Shown: piece after piece, positions 35,201 to 44,915 of the stretch
How the letters are laid out: every line of letters begins with the position of its first letter
Position numbering within the stretch: the first letter of the stretch is position 1
Assembly: GCA_037179515.1 (NCBI GenBank)
Contig: JAXCGZ010022663.1
Location: forward strand, 170,001-234,000
Source: Halocaridina rubra
Lineage: Eukaryota > Arthropoda > Malacostraca > Decapoda > Atyidae
Length of the DNA stretch: 64,000 nt
Direction: 5' to 3'
The notes under the pieces: model-generated
What the model was told of the DNA's origin: nothing
Seen by the model: the letters and a program-made list of their open reading frames with translations, nothing else
The model's database searches: none
Program-made: the position numbers and the translations under genes

Positions 35201-37772
35201 TAGCAGCCGCCACCAAGACTCCAAAGAAGATGATTCGAATGAGACGAAAGAGGTTAATACCGGTTCTCAAAAGAGGCCATTAAAATTTCTTTAGCTACAG
35301 TTCATTCAGAGCATCACATGAGGAACTAGATTGCATTGTGATTAATTTTATGCATATTAAGTGTATAAATGTCTTGTCATTGTCTTGTTAATGTCCTGTG
35401 TTATGTCATTAAGTTTAAGAAAGTTAATTTAGAGCCCCCACAAGCAGTAACTTGTGTTTTTAATATGATAAAAAGGGTTTATGCTGATGAAGGCAAAATC
35501 AGATGGTTTTCAATCGACATGTTTGTGGCACTGTCAATTGTCATCGATGCAAGAGTGCCACAGATAAATCTAAGTGATTACCATCTGTTTGTGTTATCTT
35601 TTGAACCCTTTATTTAGGAGCAAAGCATTTGTGTGCAAGTGCTTTGCTCATAGAAAGCAATCATAAAGCTTGCCTCCCCCATGCATAGCGCTTCTATCAT
35701 CCGTCCGGCCGGGCTGTTAACCGTCGTCATGACACTGAAGAGGATGATTCCGACGAGCTTCCCAACTTTAGAAATCGAAGGGGTCTGTTAGGAGGCGCTG
35801 TAACCACCGATGTTGATGATCCAAAAGTTAAGGAGATTGCAGACTTTGCCATAAAGTCTATGGATTCACTATCAGAAGACCCACATGTACGAAAGGTTGA
35901 AAAAATTCACAGTGCTAAGAAACAAGTAAGTGAAGACTTGTTTTTGAGTTGTATTTCATTAGGGTTTTGTGCAGATTTTATATTCCTCTGTATTCCCTTT
36001 TTCTTAATAATTTTTAGTTTTCCCTCTGTGTTGATATTTTCTAATTTGTGCATATACTTTTTCACTTTCTTATTCCACAAATCTCATTGTGTTAACTAAT
36101 CTCAATCTTTTTTTATACCTGCCTGTCCTCATTTTGCCTCTGTTCTTCATTGCTGTGGCTGCTCCCTTTGCTGATAATCACAGTAACCAGCTTTATTATA
36201 GAAAATTGTCCCTCCCCTTCTCTTGGTTTAGAACTCCATTTAGTGGTGAGTGGTATATCTTATGGGTGTGTATGTGTGTGTTTTTATGATTGTGACACTG
36301 GGACAGGCAAGAAAACTGCTACCTCAGTTCTTTTAACACAGTTGTGCCCACCATTTGACTTTAGCAGGATTTAGTATTTTTTTTTCCATTTTGTGTCTCA
36401 CTTCATCCCGATTCGAGTATTGATGGTCACAGACAGGTGGACCTGGGGGATTAAGGATAGATGCCCTTCATAATGCTCCGCAGTGTGCTCGAAGACAGGT
36501 TTGTCACTTCCTGAGTCAAATGTCAATCCATTGTGCTACTGCATTCTCCGTTTGGCTACTGGTTTGTTAGGAAATACTTACTGAAGAAGTAAAAAGGAAA
36601 GTACCAAATATTAGCTGCTTCCAGGATTAATTAGTAACCATTATCCCTTCACATCTGATAAGTCACAACTCTCCCTATCCCTGTTTCTTTTTACTTTTAT
36701 TTTCATGTTGCCTTGGCCCAATGAGAGCAATTTTCTTTGCCTGTCCTGGTGTCAAAAAAAAAAGATATACAGAAATTCTTTAAGAATAGATCATCATTGA
36801 CAAAGGCATTTCTTCTCACTCCAGTCTTTTTATTATAAAATGTAATTTATAGTATGATTGCAATGATGAAGGTTATATACAGGATTATACTTTATAGTCT
36901 AGGATTCTGTTAATTATATGGTACTCCATTTACTTGCCTTGTGATTACAAGCGTGTAATAGAAGAAGCATGGATTATAATATCATGTAAAATAATTTTAG
37001 TGCATTCTTTAGTGCAGAATAATTTAGATTCTCTCTTCATTTTTAATCCAATTGGAAACTTTAAGTAAGGAATTTAAAAGCAATACTGGTACAAATAGCA
37101 GTCACGATCCTCGTAAGTCTGCGTTTATTTACCTTTGAGAGAGTGAGTTTCATTTTTTACTGTTCTTTTACAAGGAATGATTAATCTCTTTATTAGAACG
37201 TTAATGTGAATATTGTATTTGGAAATAGATCTTAATCTCAAATTAATATAACTGAATGTCAATTTCTGACTTTCTCTCCTCTCCTCTAGTTGCAGTCTGT
37301 TCCTTACTATTATTCATGTATTTATAGGCTTGTAAAGTTTGGTATATTTTGTTAAATATATGTTATAACTTCCAAAGTATTATAAATTAAATTGTAACAT
37401 TAATATTTTTAATATGTCAAGTAGTGTCTCTATTGTTGTGGCATAATTTTAATTCTCACTCTCTGTTCAGAGACTTCATGAGCACAATTGAAATTTCTGT
37501 TTGAGTGTTTTCTAGAATTGTTAATTATTCGGTATGTATTTAATTTTGTCTTCCAGATCGTCGCTGGTATTAACTATTATTTAAATGTCACGGTCGTTTG
37601 GACAACTTGTTTAAAAGCCGACGAAGTTGAAGACCTCAGTACTTGCAGGAGGGACACGAGCAGAAATCCGCTGTTGTGCAACATCGTTGTTTATGAACGC
37701 TCGTGGGAGAAATACCGCAAAGTCATGGAGGCCTCGTGCAAGCCGAGTACTCCTGAAAATCTCAAGAAATAA
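9925..37772 (+). CDS. Secreted multidomain cystatin (seven cystatin domains, 18 exons, 1179 aa)
   Basis: Joined exons: 9925-10527, 21266-21444, 22011-22224, 23062-23289, 24163-24345, 24978-25162, 25934-26189, 26741-26860, 27401-27490, 28173-28388, 29800-30025, 31092-31127, 31789-31937, 32533-32649, 33421-33627, 35175-35252, 35689-35925, 37557-37772. All junctions are GT/AG and keep phase (3540 nt). Layout: signal peptide (about 1-21), Pro/Gly-rich GVPLP region (about 25-145), then seven cystatin domains near 155-262, 300-408, 420-532, 565-680, 710-825, 840-960 and 1060-1170. Most have the two Cys pairs of family-2 cystatins. Cystatins block papain-like cysteine proteases with an N-terminal Gly, a QxVxG hairpin and a PW loop. 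Domains 1, 3, 6 and 7 look competent; 2, 4 and 5 are altered. No cathepsin domain follows, unlike some insect multicystatin-cathepsin F fusions. The likely site of action is haemolymph or another extracellular fluid. No orthologue is named with confidence. Confidence 0.88.
10580..11085. mobile_element. Palindromic MITE-like (foldback) element
   Basis: The left arm (about 10580-10740) and the reverse complement of the right arm (about 10922-11085) share long collinear similarity, including TTTTTTACAATTRCACCC, GAGTRKGTATGACCTTGAA and TATATAYKCTAAC. The loop is about 180 bp. There is no coding content. It carries CCTAACCTAACC-type pentamers inside the left arm. Confidence 0.6.
11320..11455. mobile_element. 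Palindromic MITE-like element, second copy type
   Basis: The right end, read on the minus strand (GCTGGATCATGTAAAG then ATTAGCGACCCC), is paired with a left end near GCAAAGTTTCGACCCCCAC. The right-end sequence resembles the termini of the element at 16955-17130. TTAACCTAACCTAAC lies in the centre. Confidence 0.45.
11938..12090 (+). repeat. Decapod-type interspersed repeat (CCTCCG...AAAAGTCGACTAAA family)
   Basis: Shared blocks are CTAGAATACTTCCTCCG, CCCCTGCGTATAAAAGTCGA, CCCCTCCTTTGTATT and CAAAGAGTCAGTGT. Related copies are at 21465, 24768, 27125, 31525, 42575 and 43950. Confidence 0.7.
12787..12902. repeat. (AT)n microsatellite
   Basis: A TA array with a few phase breaks (TATTATA). Confidence 0.95.
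13216..13365 (-). mobile_element. SINE family 1 copy
   Basis: The minus-strand body matches the family (CAGCTTCATTTGTGTCCACC, then CCAAAAATGGGGACTAATAG). The head is partly eroded. Confidence 0.75.
14060..14247. mobile_element. Palindromic MITE-like element, third example
   Basis: The left end GATCTCCTGCAGAATTGGGA continues to CTTGAAATGTTTATAG. It pairs with the reverse complement of the right end, GTCTCCTGAAGAACTGGGAC then ATGACTTATATCA. AACTAACCTAACTTATCC lies in the loop. Confidence 0.5.
14490..14655 (+). mobile_element. SINE family 1 copy
   Basis: A tRNA-like head (GTAACCGAGAGAGTGCTTGA, GTGTTTGAACCTGAG) is followed by the body CAGCCTTGATTCCCCAGCTT and CCACCCTCAAATGGGAACTA. The head keeps the A-box and B-box regions. 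Confidence 0.8.
15045..15185. repeat. Purine-rich low-complexity tract (AGA/GGA)
   Basis: GAAGAAG and GAGGAGG repeats on the plus strand. No coding signal. Confidence 0.8.
16178..16345 (-). mobile_element. SINE family 1 copy
   Basis: The minus strand shows the family body (reverse complement of ACTATTAGTCCCCAATGTGG and AATTAAGGCTGGATATCC). Confidence 0.78.
16790..16885 (-). repeat. Fragment of the decapod-type interspersed repeat, antisense
   Basis: Reverse complement blocks GTGTCATATAAGGTGACC and AAAAGGGATAGGAGAGA match the family's TGTCATAAAAGTCGACTAAA region. A short, eroded copy. Confidence 0.45.
16955..17132. mobile_element. Palindromic MITE with CCTAA/TTAGG core
   Basis: The left arm GCGGATCAGGTAAAG ... 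AGTGACCCCAGTACATTAAA is mirrored by the right arm (reverse complement CCGCGTCAGGTAAAT ... AGTTACCCCAGTAAATTAAA). Inner GGGTTAGGTTAA and AACCTAACC lie in inverted orientation. At about 178 bp with no ORF, this is a typical short non-autonomous palindromic element. Confidence 0.65.
18222..18385 (+). mobile_element. SINE family 1 copy
   Basis: The head GTAGAGTGCTTGACTCTGGA and the body CAGCTTCAGTTCATCTGTGT, then CCACCCCAATTTGGGGACTT, match the family. Confidence 0.82.
19679..19772. repeat. (AT)n microsatellite
   Basis: About 47 perfect AT units. The Tyr-Ile frames over it are artefacts. Confidence 0.97.
20229..20260. repeat. Poly(T) tract
   Basis: A 32-nt T homopolymer. It could be the poly(A) end of a minus-strand retro-insertion. 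Confidence 0.9.
20870..21055 (+). mobile_element. SINE family 2 copy
   Basis: Head GGCAAAATGGTAGTGTCTGC and GGTCGAGGGTTTGCACC. Body GGGCATACACTCAGGGTAAC, CTGCCAAAACAAGTCC and GGGAGTTCGTGACGTAAAGC. It ends about 210 nt before the exon 2 acceptor. Confidence 0.88.
21266..21444 (+). CDS. Cystatin gene exon 2: domain 1 inhibitory half
   Basis: Starts in phase 0 with [18 protein letters not shown], completing Q|VVTG across the junction. It contains the Cys-loop residues (C...C, VCEMVVW) and RPWLNSS, the PW second hairpin. All key papain-contact elements are present. It ends in phase 2 at CAAG|GTAATG. Confidence 0.88.
21465..21640 (+). repeat. Decapod-type interspersed repeat
   Basis: Family blocks AATACCTCCTTCAAGTTCCC, GGGGATCCCCTCCTCCGTAT and CACAAAGAGTCAAGTTT lie 20 nt after the exon 2 donor. 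Confidence 0.72.
22011..22224 (+). CDS. Cystatin gene exon 3: end of domain 1 and helix of domain 2
   Basis: It opens by completing a split Arg codon and supplies the last Cys of domain 1 ([10 protein letters not shown]). A linker follows, then the domain 2 helix ([20 protein letters not shown]). The acceptor follows TTTGAAAG, and the donor is AGA|GTAAGT in phase 0. Confidence 0.82.
23062..23289 (+). CDS. Cystatin gene exon 4: divergent domain 2
   Basis: Encodes [20 protein letters not shown] followed by CLK, with later Cys in [14 protein letters not shown] and IHCEKR. The strand and Cys layout of a cystatin is kept. The QxVxG hairpin is replaced by an FDPLDNMT insert (with an NMT N-glycosylation sequon) and there is no PW, so this domain is probably not a papain inhibitor. 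Donor CGA|GTGAGT. Confidence 0.82.
24163..24345 (+). CDS. Cystatin gene exon 5: domain 3 N-terminal half
   Basis: Contains [20 protein letters not shown] and the helix [20 protein letters not shown], ending AQTQ in phase 0. The CLGCP entry resembles the Cys-rich N-terminal edge of kininogen-type cystatin domains. Confidence 0.87.
24768..24870 (+). repeat. Decapod-type interspersed repeat (short copy)
   Basis: Family blocks ACCTTCTCCGTATTCCCC and TTTGACTCAGCCACCTCTTT, about 107 nt before the exon 6 acceptor. Confidence 0.6.
24978..25162 (+). CDS. Cystatin gene exon 6: domain 3 inhibitory half
   Basis: Starts [20 protein letters not shown], giving a canonical QVVAG across the intron. Four Cys in family-2 spacing (DCKK, TFCNQ, KVCDLH, then SQC in exon 7) and QPWVPARD complete it. 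It is the most classical inhibitory domain of the protein. There is an NRT sequon. Ends phase 2. Confidence 0.9.
25430..25718. repeat. Tandem duplication of about 145 bp in intron 6
   Basis: GATTAGAATGTAATTTCTTG through TTTGGTTTCATGTAGCACAT occurs twice (about 25434-25570 and 25577-25718) with few differences. Confidence 0.85.
25934..26189 (+). CDS. Cystatin gene exon 7: end of domain 3, linker and domain 4 helix
   Basis: The last Cys of domain 3 (QCYDKDS) is followed by a 40-residue linker and [20 protein letters not shown]. The helix runs to VLEANSQ in phase 0. The LLGS stretch is a variant of the LVGG N-terminal inhibitory segment. Donor CAG|GTTAGT. Confidence 0.88.
26741..26860 (+). CDS. 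Cystatin gene exon 8: domain 4 with acidic hairpin QEGAG
   Basis: Starts [20 protein letters not shown], so the hairpin reads QEGAG instead of QxVxG. The first Cys pair is present (THC...EHC). The 40-codon exon ends in phase 0 at GAG|GTTTGT. Confidence 0.87.
27125..27260 (+). repeat. Decapod-type interspersed repeat
   Basis: Blocks AAGAATACCTCCTTTGC, TAAAAGTGTACTAAATAGGG and TTGACTCAGTCACCCTCC. Confidence 0.65.
27401..27490 (+). CDS. Cystatin gene exon 9: C-terminal strand pair of domain 4
   Basis: [20 protein letters not shown] then [10 protein letters not shown] gives the second Cys pair. Where the PW loop should be, the sequence is EQGSNDRR, with no PW. It is 30 codons, phase 0 at both ends. 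The acceptor is weak in pyrimidines (CATCATACAG). Confidence 0.82.
27526..27690 (+). mobile_element. SINE family 1 copy
   Basis: Head CAAATGGTTAGAGTGCTTGA and the body GGAAGGGCATCCAACCTTAA, CCCATATATGGGATTGATGA. It begins 36 nt after the exon 9 donor. Confidence 0.85.
27830..27990 (+). repeat. Decapod-type interspersed repeat, variant
   Basis: Blocks AGACCTCCTCACCTGTGTTC, CCTGTGTGTCATAAGACC and GTTGTGGCCCCCCTATCACT resemble the copy at 30612. Confidence 0.6.
28173..28388 (+). CDS. Cystatin gene exon 10: linker and domain 5 N-terminal half
   Basis: Linker [18 protein letters not shown], then [20 protein letters not shown] and the helix [17 protein letters not shown], ending AHTQ in phase 0. 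Donor CAG|GTAACA. Confidence 0.88.
28470..28775 (+). mobile_element. RTE-like LINE 3' fragment
   Basis: Coding-like pieces in shifting frames ([20 protein letters not shown], then [14 protein letters not shown] text and [18 protein letters not shown]) match the C-terminal tail common in RTE-type reverse transcriptases. It is decayed and lies in intron 10. Confidence 0.65.
28880..29055 (+). repeat. Decapod-type interspersed repeat, divergent variant
   Basis: Weak match to the family (GGCTTCCATTCCTATTCTCC, TTTTCTTTTCACAGAACAGC, GCTTTGTCTTTTTTAGCTCA). Confidence 0.4.
29800..30025 (+). CDS. Cystatin gene exon 11: domain 5 with acidic hairpin QDAGG
   Basis: [20 protein letters not shown], with [20 protein letters not shown] and [10 protein letters not shown]. 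The hairpin reads QDAGG, and NSAQ replaces PW. The AETHC motif and the C(E/D)D..DY tail mark it as the sister of domain 4. Ends phase 1 at GAGAG|GTTAGT. Confidence 0.88.
30075..30278 (+). mobile_element. RTE-like LINE 3' fragment with AAG-rich tail
   Basis: [18 protein letters not shown], then [20 protein letters not shown] is an RTE-type RT C terminus. It ends in AAGAAGAAGAA. Its relative at 32918-33090 lies in intron 14. Confidence 0.65.
30407..30570 (+). mobile_element. SINE family 1 copy (best-preserved tRNA-like head)
   Basis: A-box region TAGTGTAATTGGTAGCGTGC and B-box GTGTTCGAACCCATGG are followed by the body CATCCAGCCTTAGTTCCCCA. This copy shows the tRNA origin most clearly. Confidence 0.88.
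30612..30775 (+). repeat. Decapod-type interspersed repeat, variant
   Basis: Blocks GGCTGGAATACCCTCCTCCC, CTTGCCACAAAGCAGCTGAA and GGATGTGGCCCCCCTGCTGA. Confidence 0.6.
31092..31127 (+). CDS. Cystatin gene exon 12: 36-nt microexon
   Basis: Twelve residues, reading [13 protein letters not shown] with the split codons at both ends. Phase 1 on both sides, acceptor TTTTTTTCTAG, donor CTAG|GTATGT. The flanking exons also join in phase without it, so it is a natural cassette. The phase match and good splice sites support it despite its size. Confidence 0.7.
   Translation, partial: VTSSLEAISTF
31525..31715 (+). repeat. Decapod-type interspersed repeat (long copy)
   Basis: Blocks GGCTAGAATACTTCCTCTG, GACTAAATGGGATGGAGCGA, CCAAAGAGTCAAGAGTATTA and GACTCAGCCTCTCCCCTTAT. 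It ends about 75 nt before exon 13. Confidence 0.75.
31789..31937 (+). CDS. Cystatin gene exon 13: domain 6 N-terminal half
   Basis: [20 protein letters not shown], then the helix [20 protein letters not shown], ending AEKQ in phase 0. With exon 12 it forms LLGG, the canonical N-terminal Gly segment. Confidence 0.9.
32365..32445 (+). mobile_element. SINE family 1, 3' body fragment
   Basis: CCCCCAGCTCCAACGATTCT, then GTCCACCCCTATGCGAATGG matches the family body. The head is missing. Confidence 0.6.
32533..32649 (+). CDS. Cystatin gene exon 14: domain 6 hairpin
   Basis: [20 protein letters not shown], then [12 protein letters not shown] gives QVTSG across the intron and the first Cys pair. 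39 codons, phase 0 at both ends; donor ATG|GTAAGT. Confidence 0.9.
32918..33090 (+). mobile_element. RTE-like LINE 3' fragment
   Basis: GGAGGGAAGGAGAGGAAGAG, GATATAGCAAATGATATGC and AAGAAACGGCTATCTC parallel the fragment at 30075-30278. It ends in GACGAAGAAGAA. Confidence 0.6.
33225..33370 (+). repeat. Decapod-type interspersed repeat, divergent
   Basis: Weak family match (GTAAGGGCCAGCTAAGAGAT, GGTAATTCCTTCCTCTTAGA, TTTTCACTGAGAAGC), 50 nt before exon 15. Confidence 0.4.
33421..33627 (+). CDS. Cystatin gene exon 15: domain 6 C-terminal half and linker
   Basis: [20 protein letters not shown], then HC supplies the PW loop and second Cys pair, so domain 6 is complete. A linker rich in His, Arg, Ser and Glu follows ([21 protein letters not shown]). 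Phase 0 at both ends, donor GAG|GTAAGT. Confidence 0.9.
35175..35252 (+). CDS. Cystatin gene exon 16: duplicated linker cassette
   Basis: [20 protein letters not shown], then SNETKE: 26 codons, phase 0 at both ends. It closely parallels the first 24 residues of exon 17 ([20 protein letters not shown], then SDE). It is removable without a frame change, so alternative splicing is plausible. NET is a possible N-glycosylation site. The donor GAG|GTTAAT is weaker than usual. Confidence 0.72.
35689..35925 (+). CDS. Cystatin gene exon 17: linker, furin-like site, domain 7 N-terminal half
   Basis: After the duplicated linker come [11 protein letters not shown] (an R-x-R-R site directly before LLGG) and the domain 7 helix [20 protein letters not shown], ending SAKKQ in phase 0. 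LLGG is the canonical N-terminal inhibitory segment. Donor CAA|GTAAGT. Confidence 0.88.
36405..36560 (-). mobile_element. SINE family 1 copy, degraded
   Basis: Minus-strand match to the family body (reverse complement of GGATTAAGGATAGATGCCCT) and an eroded head. Confidence 0.6.
37557..37772 (+). CDS. Cystatin gene exon 18: domain 7 inhibitory half and stop
   Basis: [20 protein letters not shown] gives [26 protein letters not shown] and EASCKPS supply the remaining Cys. The PW is replaced by SW (ERSWEK), keeping the Trp. An NVT sequon is present. Stop TAA at 37770-37772 after ENLKK; no protease domain follows. Confidence 0.92.
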   Translation: MVAGINYYLNVTVVWTTCLKADEVEDLSTCRRDTSRNPLLCNIVVYERSWEKYRKVMEASCKPSTPENLKK

Positions 37773-38240
37773 TCCACAGAAAATATGTTGTATGAATGTT
37801 GAAATTGTGAATGTTAGTAGATTTTTATGATACATTTCTAGATATATTGTATGTGCATCAAGATTTATGTAAATGTCAGTAATTGAGATGGATGTATTAT
37901 ATGGAAACTGACCAGTTACAAAGAGTGGGGAGTGTACACGTAGTACTATATTTATATATAATGTTATCTATATCTTAACATTTTCTTTTTAAATTCTTTA
38001 CTTTGAAATTTCTGTTTCTAGAATGCTGCTGCCTCTGTGTAGTAATTTCTAAAACTAATTAAGATTCATTTCAAACTCATCAATGTTTTGAAATTTTTAC
38101 ATTGTTCAGAAACTTTTTAAGTCATTTCAGTTTAGTGAGTATTGAGAATAGTTACTAATATTCTTACCCCAAAATTTTCATATGTAAATTACCAAATGTA
38201 TAGGCAGTGATCATTTTTTATTTATTTTTTTTTAAATAAA
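37773..38240 (+). other. Probable 3' UTR of the cystatin gene
   Basis: AT-rich sequence between the stop and the first AATAAA. The transcript end is inferred, not observed. Confidence 0.5.
38235..38240 (+). terminator. Candidate polyadenylation signal AATAAA
   Basis: AATAAA in TTTTTTTAAATAAAATT lies 463 nt after the stop. Other AATAAA hexamers occur near 38516 and 38546. Confidence 0.5.
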
Positions 38241-39902
<1,662 letters not shown>

Positions 39903-40013
39903 CCTTGATATGAAATCTATGTAAGTCAGTATACTTTGAAGTACTGTATTTACAAATATCGATGAAATATATTTTGTGCAATTCTGTTTTCAGTAAAACT
40001 ATATACAGTGTGT

Positions 40014-41515
<1,502 letters not shown>

Positions 41516-41519
41516 AATA

Positions 41520-41705
41520 TATTATTAACAAGAGCTTAAGCAGGGTGGCCTCAACTGAACCAAAACAAGGGAAACTGCATGGCTTAAACATACCCTTCCC
41601 ATCCGCTCCTCTTCCAACACCAGTGGAAGAAAAAAAATTCAAGTGGGATCGGATGGTGATCTGCCAGTCTCCCATTTTCCCTTTAGTATCTCTGACAACA
41701 TGTTG
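41520..41705 (-). repeat. Decapod-type interspersed repeat, antisense variant
   Basis: The minus strand reads GATACTAAAGGGAAAATGGG, AGACTGGCAGATCACC and TTTGGTTCAGTTGAGGCCAC, a variant of the family. Confidence 0.5.
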
Positions 41706-42147
41706 CAAATTCGAGTAATGTATTCATTCTTTATGTTACTGATGATAAAATAATATTTTTCTCAACTACTGTCGAGCATAACTTAATACTAAAGGGAATA
41801 TAATTATATGTGATGTGTTCTTTGATATAATAGAGTATTTACATGCAAAATGTAGTACAGTACTTTGTAGAAGGAAGTAAATCATTTGAAAAGGGTGGCA
41901 ATGTAGATTTCCTTTGTCTTTGATGATTAGTTGATTTTGAGTCGTTGCAACATTTTCTTGAGTTTCCTCAGTAAAAATGTTATTTTTTTTTTTCGAATGT
42001 TCTTGTCACATCAATTTGAGGTAAACTAGTAACTAAATATATATTATCAGGAATTGAGAATATGACCACGTTGTGATTTTTCACTTATATAGTATTCATA
42101 TTTATAAGAAAAATCCTGTTTCAAAATTTGTAATCTGTTGAGAGTGC

Positions 42148-42345
42148 ACTTAATAATAATAATAATAAACTTTATTTCCATTTTACAATGGGTATTCGTC
42201 AGCCAGGACAAGCCCCAACCCCCCACTGTGATGTCCACCCACAGCAGTTCCTGCCAGTAAACAGCTTAAACTCTCGGTCTTGGACGGGGACCGATCTTTC
42301 GACCTCGTGAATGCGAAGCCAGCGCGTTACCAATATCTTAGTATT
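42148..42345 (-). mobile_element. tRNA-derived SINE, family 4, with (ATT)n tail
   Basis: The minus strand begins GGTAACGCGCTGGCTTCGCA and CACGAGGTCGAAAGATCGG (B-box-like). The body is GGTGGACATCACAGTGGGGG, and it ends AATAAAGTTTATTATTATT. It differs from the other SINE families here. Confidence 0.75.
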
Positions 42346-42574
42346 TAAAAGAGCCTTTCAGGAATATATTTCTATTTTTCATTGAGTTGGGTGGGTTCTG
42401 TCCAAGTGAAGAATTTAGTGTCTGCCTCCTATATTTTATTCTAGCATACTCTGCAATTTCTTTTTTTTATGACCGTGTTTGGTTTTTGTTCAAGTGAGGA
42501 CTTGAGTGTCCTCTGCTTCCCCTAGTTCATCCTTTCTCCTTTACTTTCCATTTTATTCATTTTTTCCTAGACAG

Positions 42575-42750
42575 TTGGTACAAGTATACTGCCTTCATGT
42601 TCCCCTGAGTGTCGTAAAAGTACACGGAGGTTGAACGAAGGGACTGGGAATTTGCTTCTTTGTATTATACTTCTGCAAACAGGCAGGGCCGAGGTTTGAC
42701 TTGGATGGCACCTGTAGACGGCTTAGTGTGACCTTTATATATAGACAGGT
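42575..42750 (+). repeat. Decapod-type interspersed repeat
   Basis: Blocks CTGCCTTCATGTTCCCCTGA, GTCGTAAAAGTACACGGAGG and GACTGGGAATTTGCTTCTTT. Confidence 0.65.
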
Positions 42751-43949
42751 TTGTCTTAAGAATTCATACTCATGTATATTGTCTTATAGCTTTCCAATTA
42801 CAATATTAGCTTACTGCAAGTAATAAAAAAAAGTTTTAAATGCATTTGTTAGCTATACGAAGATAGTAATGTTAGCAATTTCGGAAAAAGACTCCTGTCA
42901 GTCTCATTAGACAGAAATATGCACCTAGGCATTATTCTGTTTTATTGTCAAGGGACCTCCAGTATTTTTCTGCTTCTGTTTCAGATTTCTGTGAACTTGA
43001 AGCAAAAACTTGTAAAGTTTTTTGTGGTAGTGTAGGGGGAGAAGGTGAATGATGGATTTTGCACACGCAAAAAATTCTTTTAATTCTTCAAAGACCCTTC
43101 TAAATTTGTTGGGTTACATACCAATGATCCCCATCGTTAAGCTATAGGGAATTAGTGAAACGCGTTCTCACTTCTATTAATAGTTCAATTACTTCATTGT
43201 GTACCATATACTGTAATGCAATATTCCCGTGGAGTTAACTGCTTTGGGACTCACTTTTGTCATCGTTAATATATATGAGGGAAATTCTCGACTGACTCTA
43301 CCCTTGTAGGATTATTGGCCAATGTTCCCCATCAGGAAGCTAGAAGTATATTCCAAAACAAGCTCTCGGTGATAATTTTGGGGTTGAAAATTACTTCTGA
43401 TGGACATCCAAATATGTAGAAAGGTGATATTGCGATGAGGTTTCATAATGAGATGCTAATTTGTTTCATCTCCAATGGCCATAGTTGAAATTCTTTATCT
43501 TTCATATGTAAAATGGTGAGAAGGTCCTCACAAGGAGGTTTGTTGGGTAATATTATGAATCATATAATTTTCATGGAAATATACACCTTAATTAGCTCGT
43601 CACAATACCTGAATTAACATAGATCTAAGTAAAAAAGGATCTCAAATTTTTTAGAAAGTAATACATTGGAAGTCATATTGCAAAGAATATTGGAAATAAT
43701 ATTATAACACGGCAAATAACTGCTAATTTTTGGAGTGTAGACGTGAGTGGCATTTGTAGGTATCGCTTTCTGTACTACTTATATATATTCACAGTAATTC
43801 TCTATACCTGTCACCTTTCTTTAGTTTGGTCCAAGGAAAATGGAATCCCCTATCTAATTCATTAATATATTGTTATATATTTGATAGTTTGATATGTTCA
43901 TTGCAGTTAATCTTAATCTGTGAACAACCCCATTAGACATGTGTTACGG

Positions 43950-44125
43950 TTGGCAAGAGTATCTCTTCTGTGTTCGCTTGCATTTTGTAAAAGTCGACTG
44001 CATGGTGCAAAGTGAGGGGGCTGGGAATCACTCCTTTGTATTTCCTCCCACAAAGAGTCAGGGTTTTTTTGCTTTAACTCTGGCACCCTTCTTATAAGGA
44101 GAATTATGGCACCAGTACATAGATA
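43950..44125 (+). repeat. Decapod-type interspersed repeat
   Basis: Blocks TTTTGTAAAAGTCGACTGCA, GCTGGGAATCACTCCTTTGT and CACAAAGAGTCAGGG. Confidence 0.72.
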
Positions 44126-44194
44126 TAAAAAGAATATATACTCACAAGATTACCTACATGAACTGTTGTTACTTCATAATATACATTAAATTTG

Positions 44195-44317
<123 letters not shown>

Positions 44318-44477
44318 ATTTGATTGTTAGTGATTAATCACCTTAACATTTAAAAATTCATTTAACGAGGTTAGCAAGATTCCATTTCCATCGTGGAGGA
44401 TTTCAGCACTGAACCATGAATGGCTATAAACATGTATATATTGCAGTTAAATAATAATAATAATGTACCTGTACGTA

Positions 44478-44620
44478 TTATGTGTCACTCTTAGGCCCCA
44501 TTATGGGGATGACACAAAGTGAGTGGATGGAGAATTAAGGCTGGATACCCTTCCAAATACCTCATTGTAGGCTCGACCTTGTTGAGTATTGTGCTTAGTG
44601 GATATGTCCCTCCATTTTCA
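44478..44620 (-). mobile_element. SINE family 1 copy
   Basis: Minus-strand family body (reverse complement of GAATTAAGGCTGGATACCCT). Confidence 0.75.
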
Positions 44621-44764
44621 TAAATATTCTTATCCTACATAATATCATCTATATAGGTTCAAAACTGGGTGGAAATTCAAGGTTATCAAGCATAAACATA
44701 TAGGATACTGCATAAGAATGTTAGTTTGGTTGTTAGTGCATTCATAAGAAAAACATATATCCTT

Positions 44765-44915
44765 GTTTTATTTGCCACTATTAATCCCCAATATGGAGGT
44801 AAACACAGAAAGTGTGTTTGGCTGGGGAATGAAGGGTGGATGTCCTTCCTTGTTCCCAGCGATGGGCTTGTTTGTGGGTTTTTCAACCTTAATTGAGTGC
44901 TTCATAACTCTCTCG
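44765..44915 (-). mobile_element. SINE family 1 copy, second in tandem
   Basis: Reverse complement of CACTATTAATCCCCAATATG and GGGTGGATGTCCTTCC. Same orientation as its neighbour 150 bp away. Confidence 0.75.
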
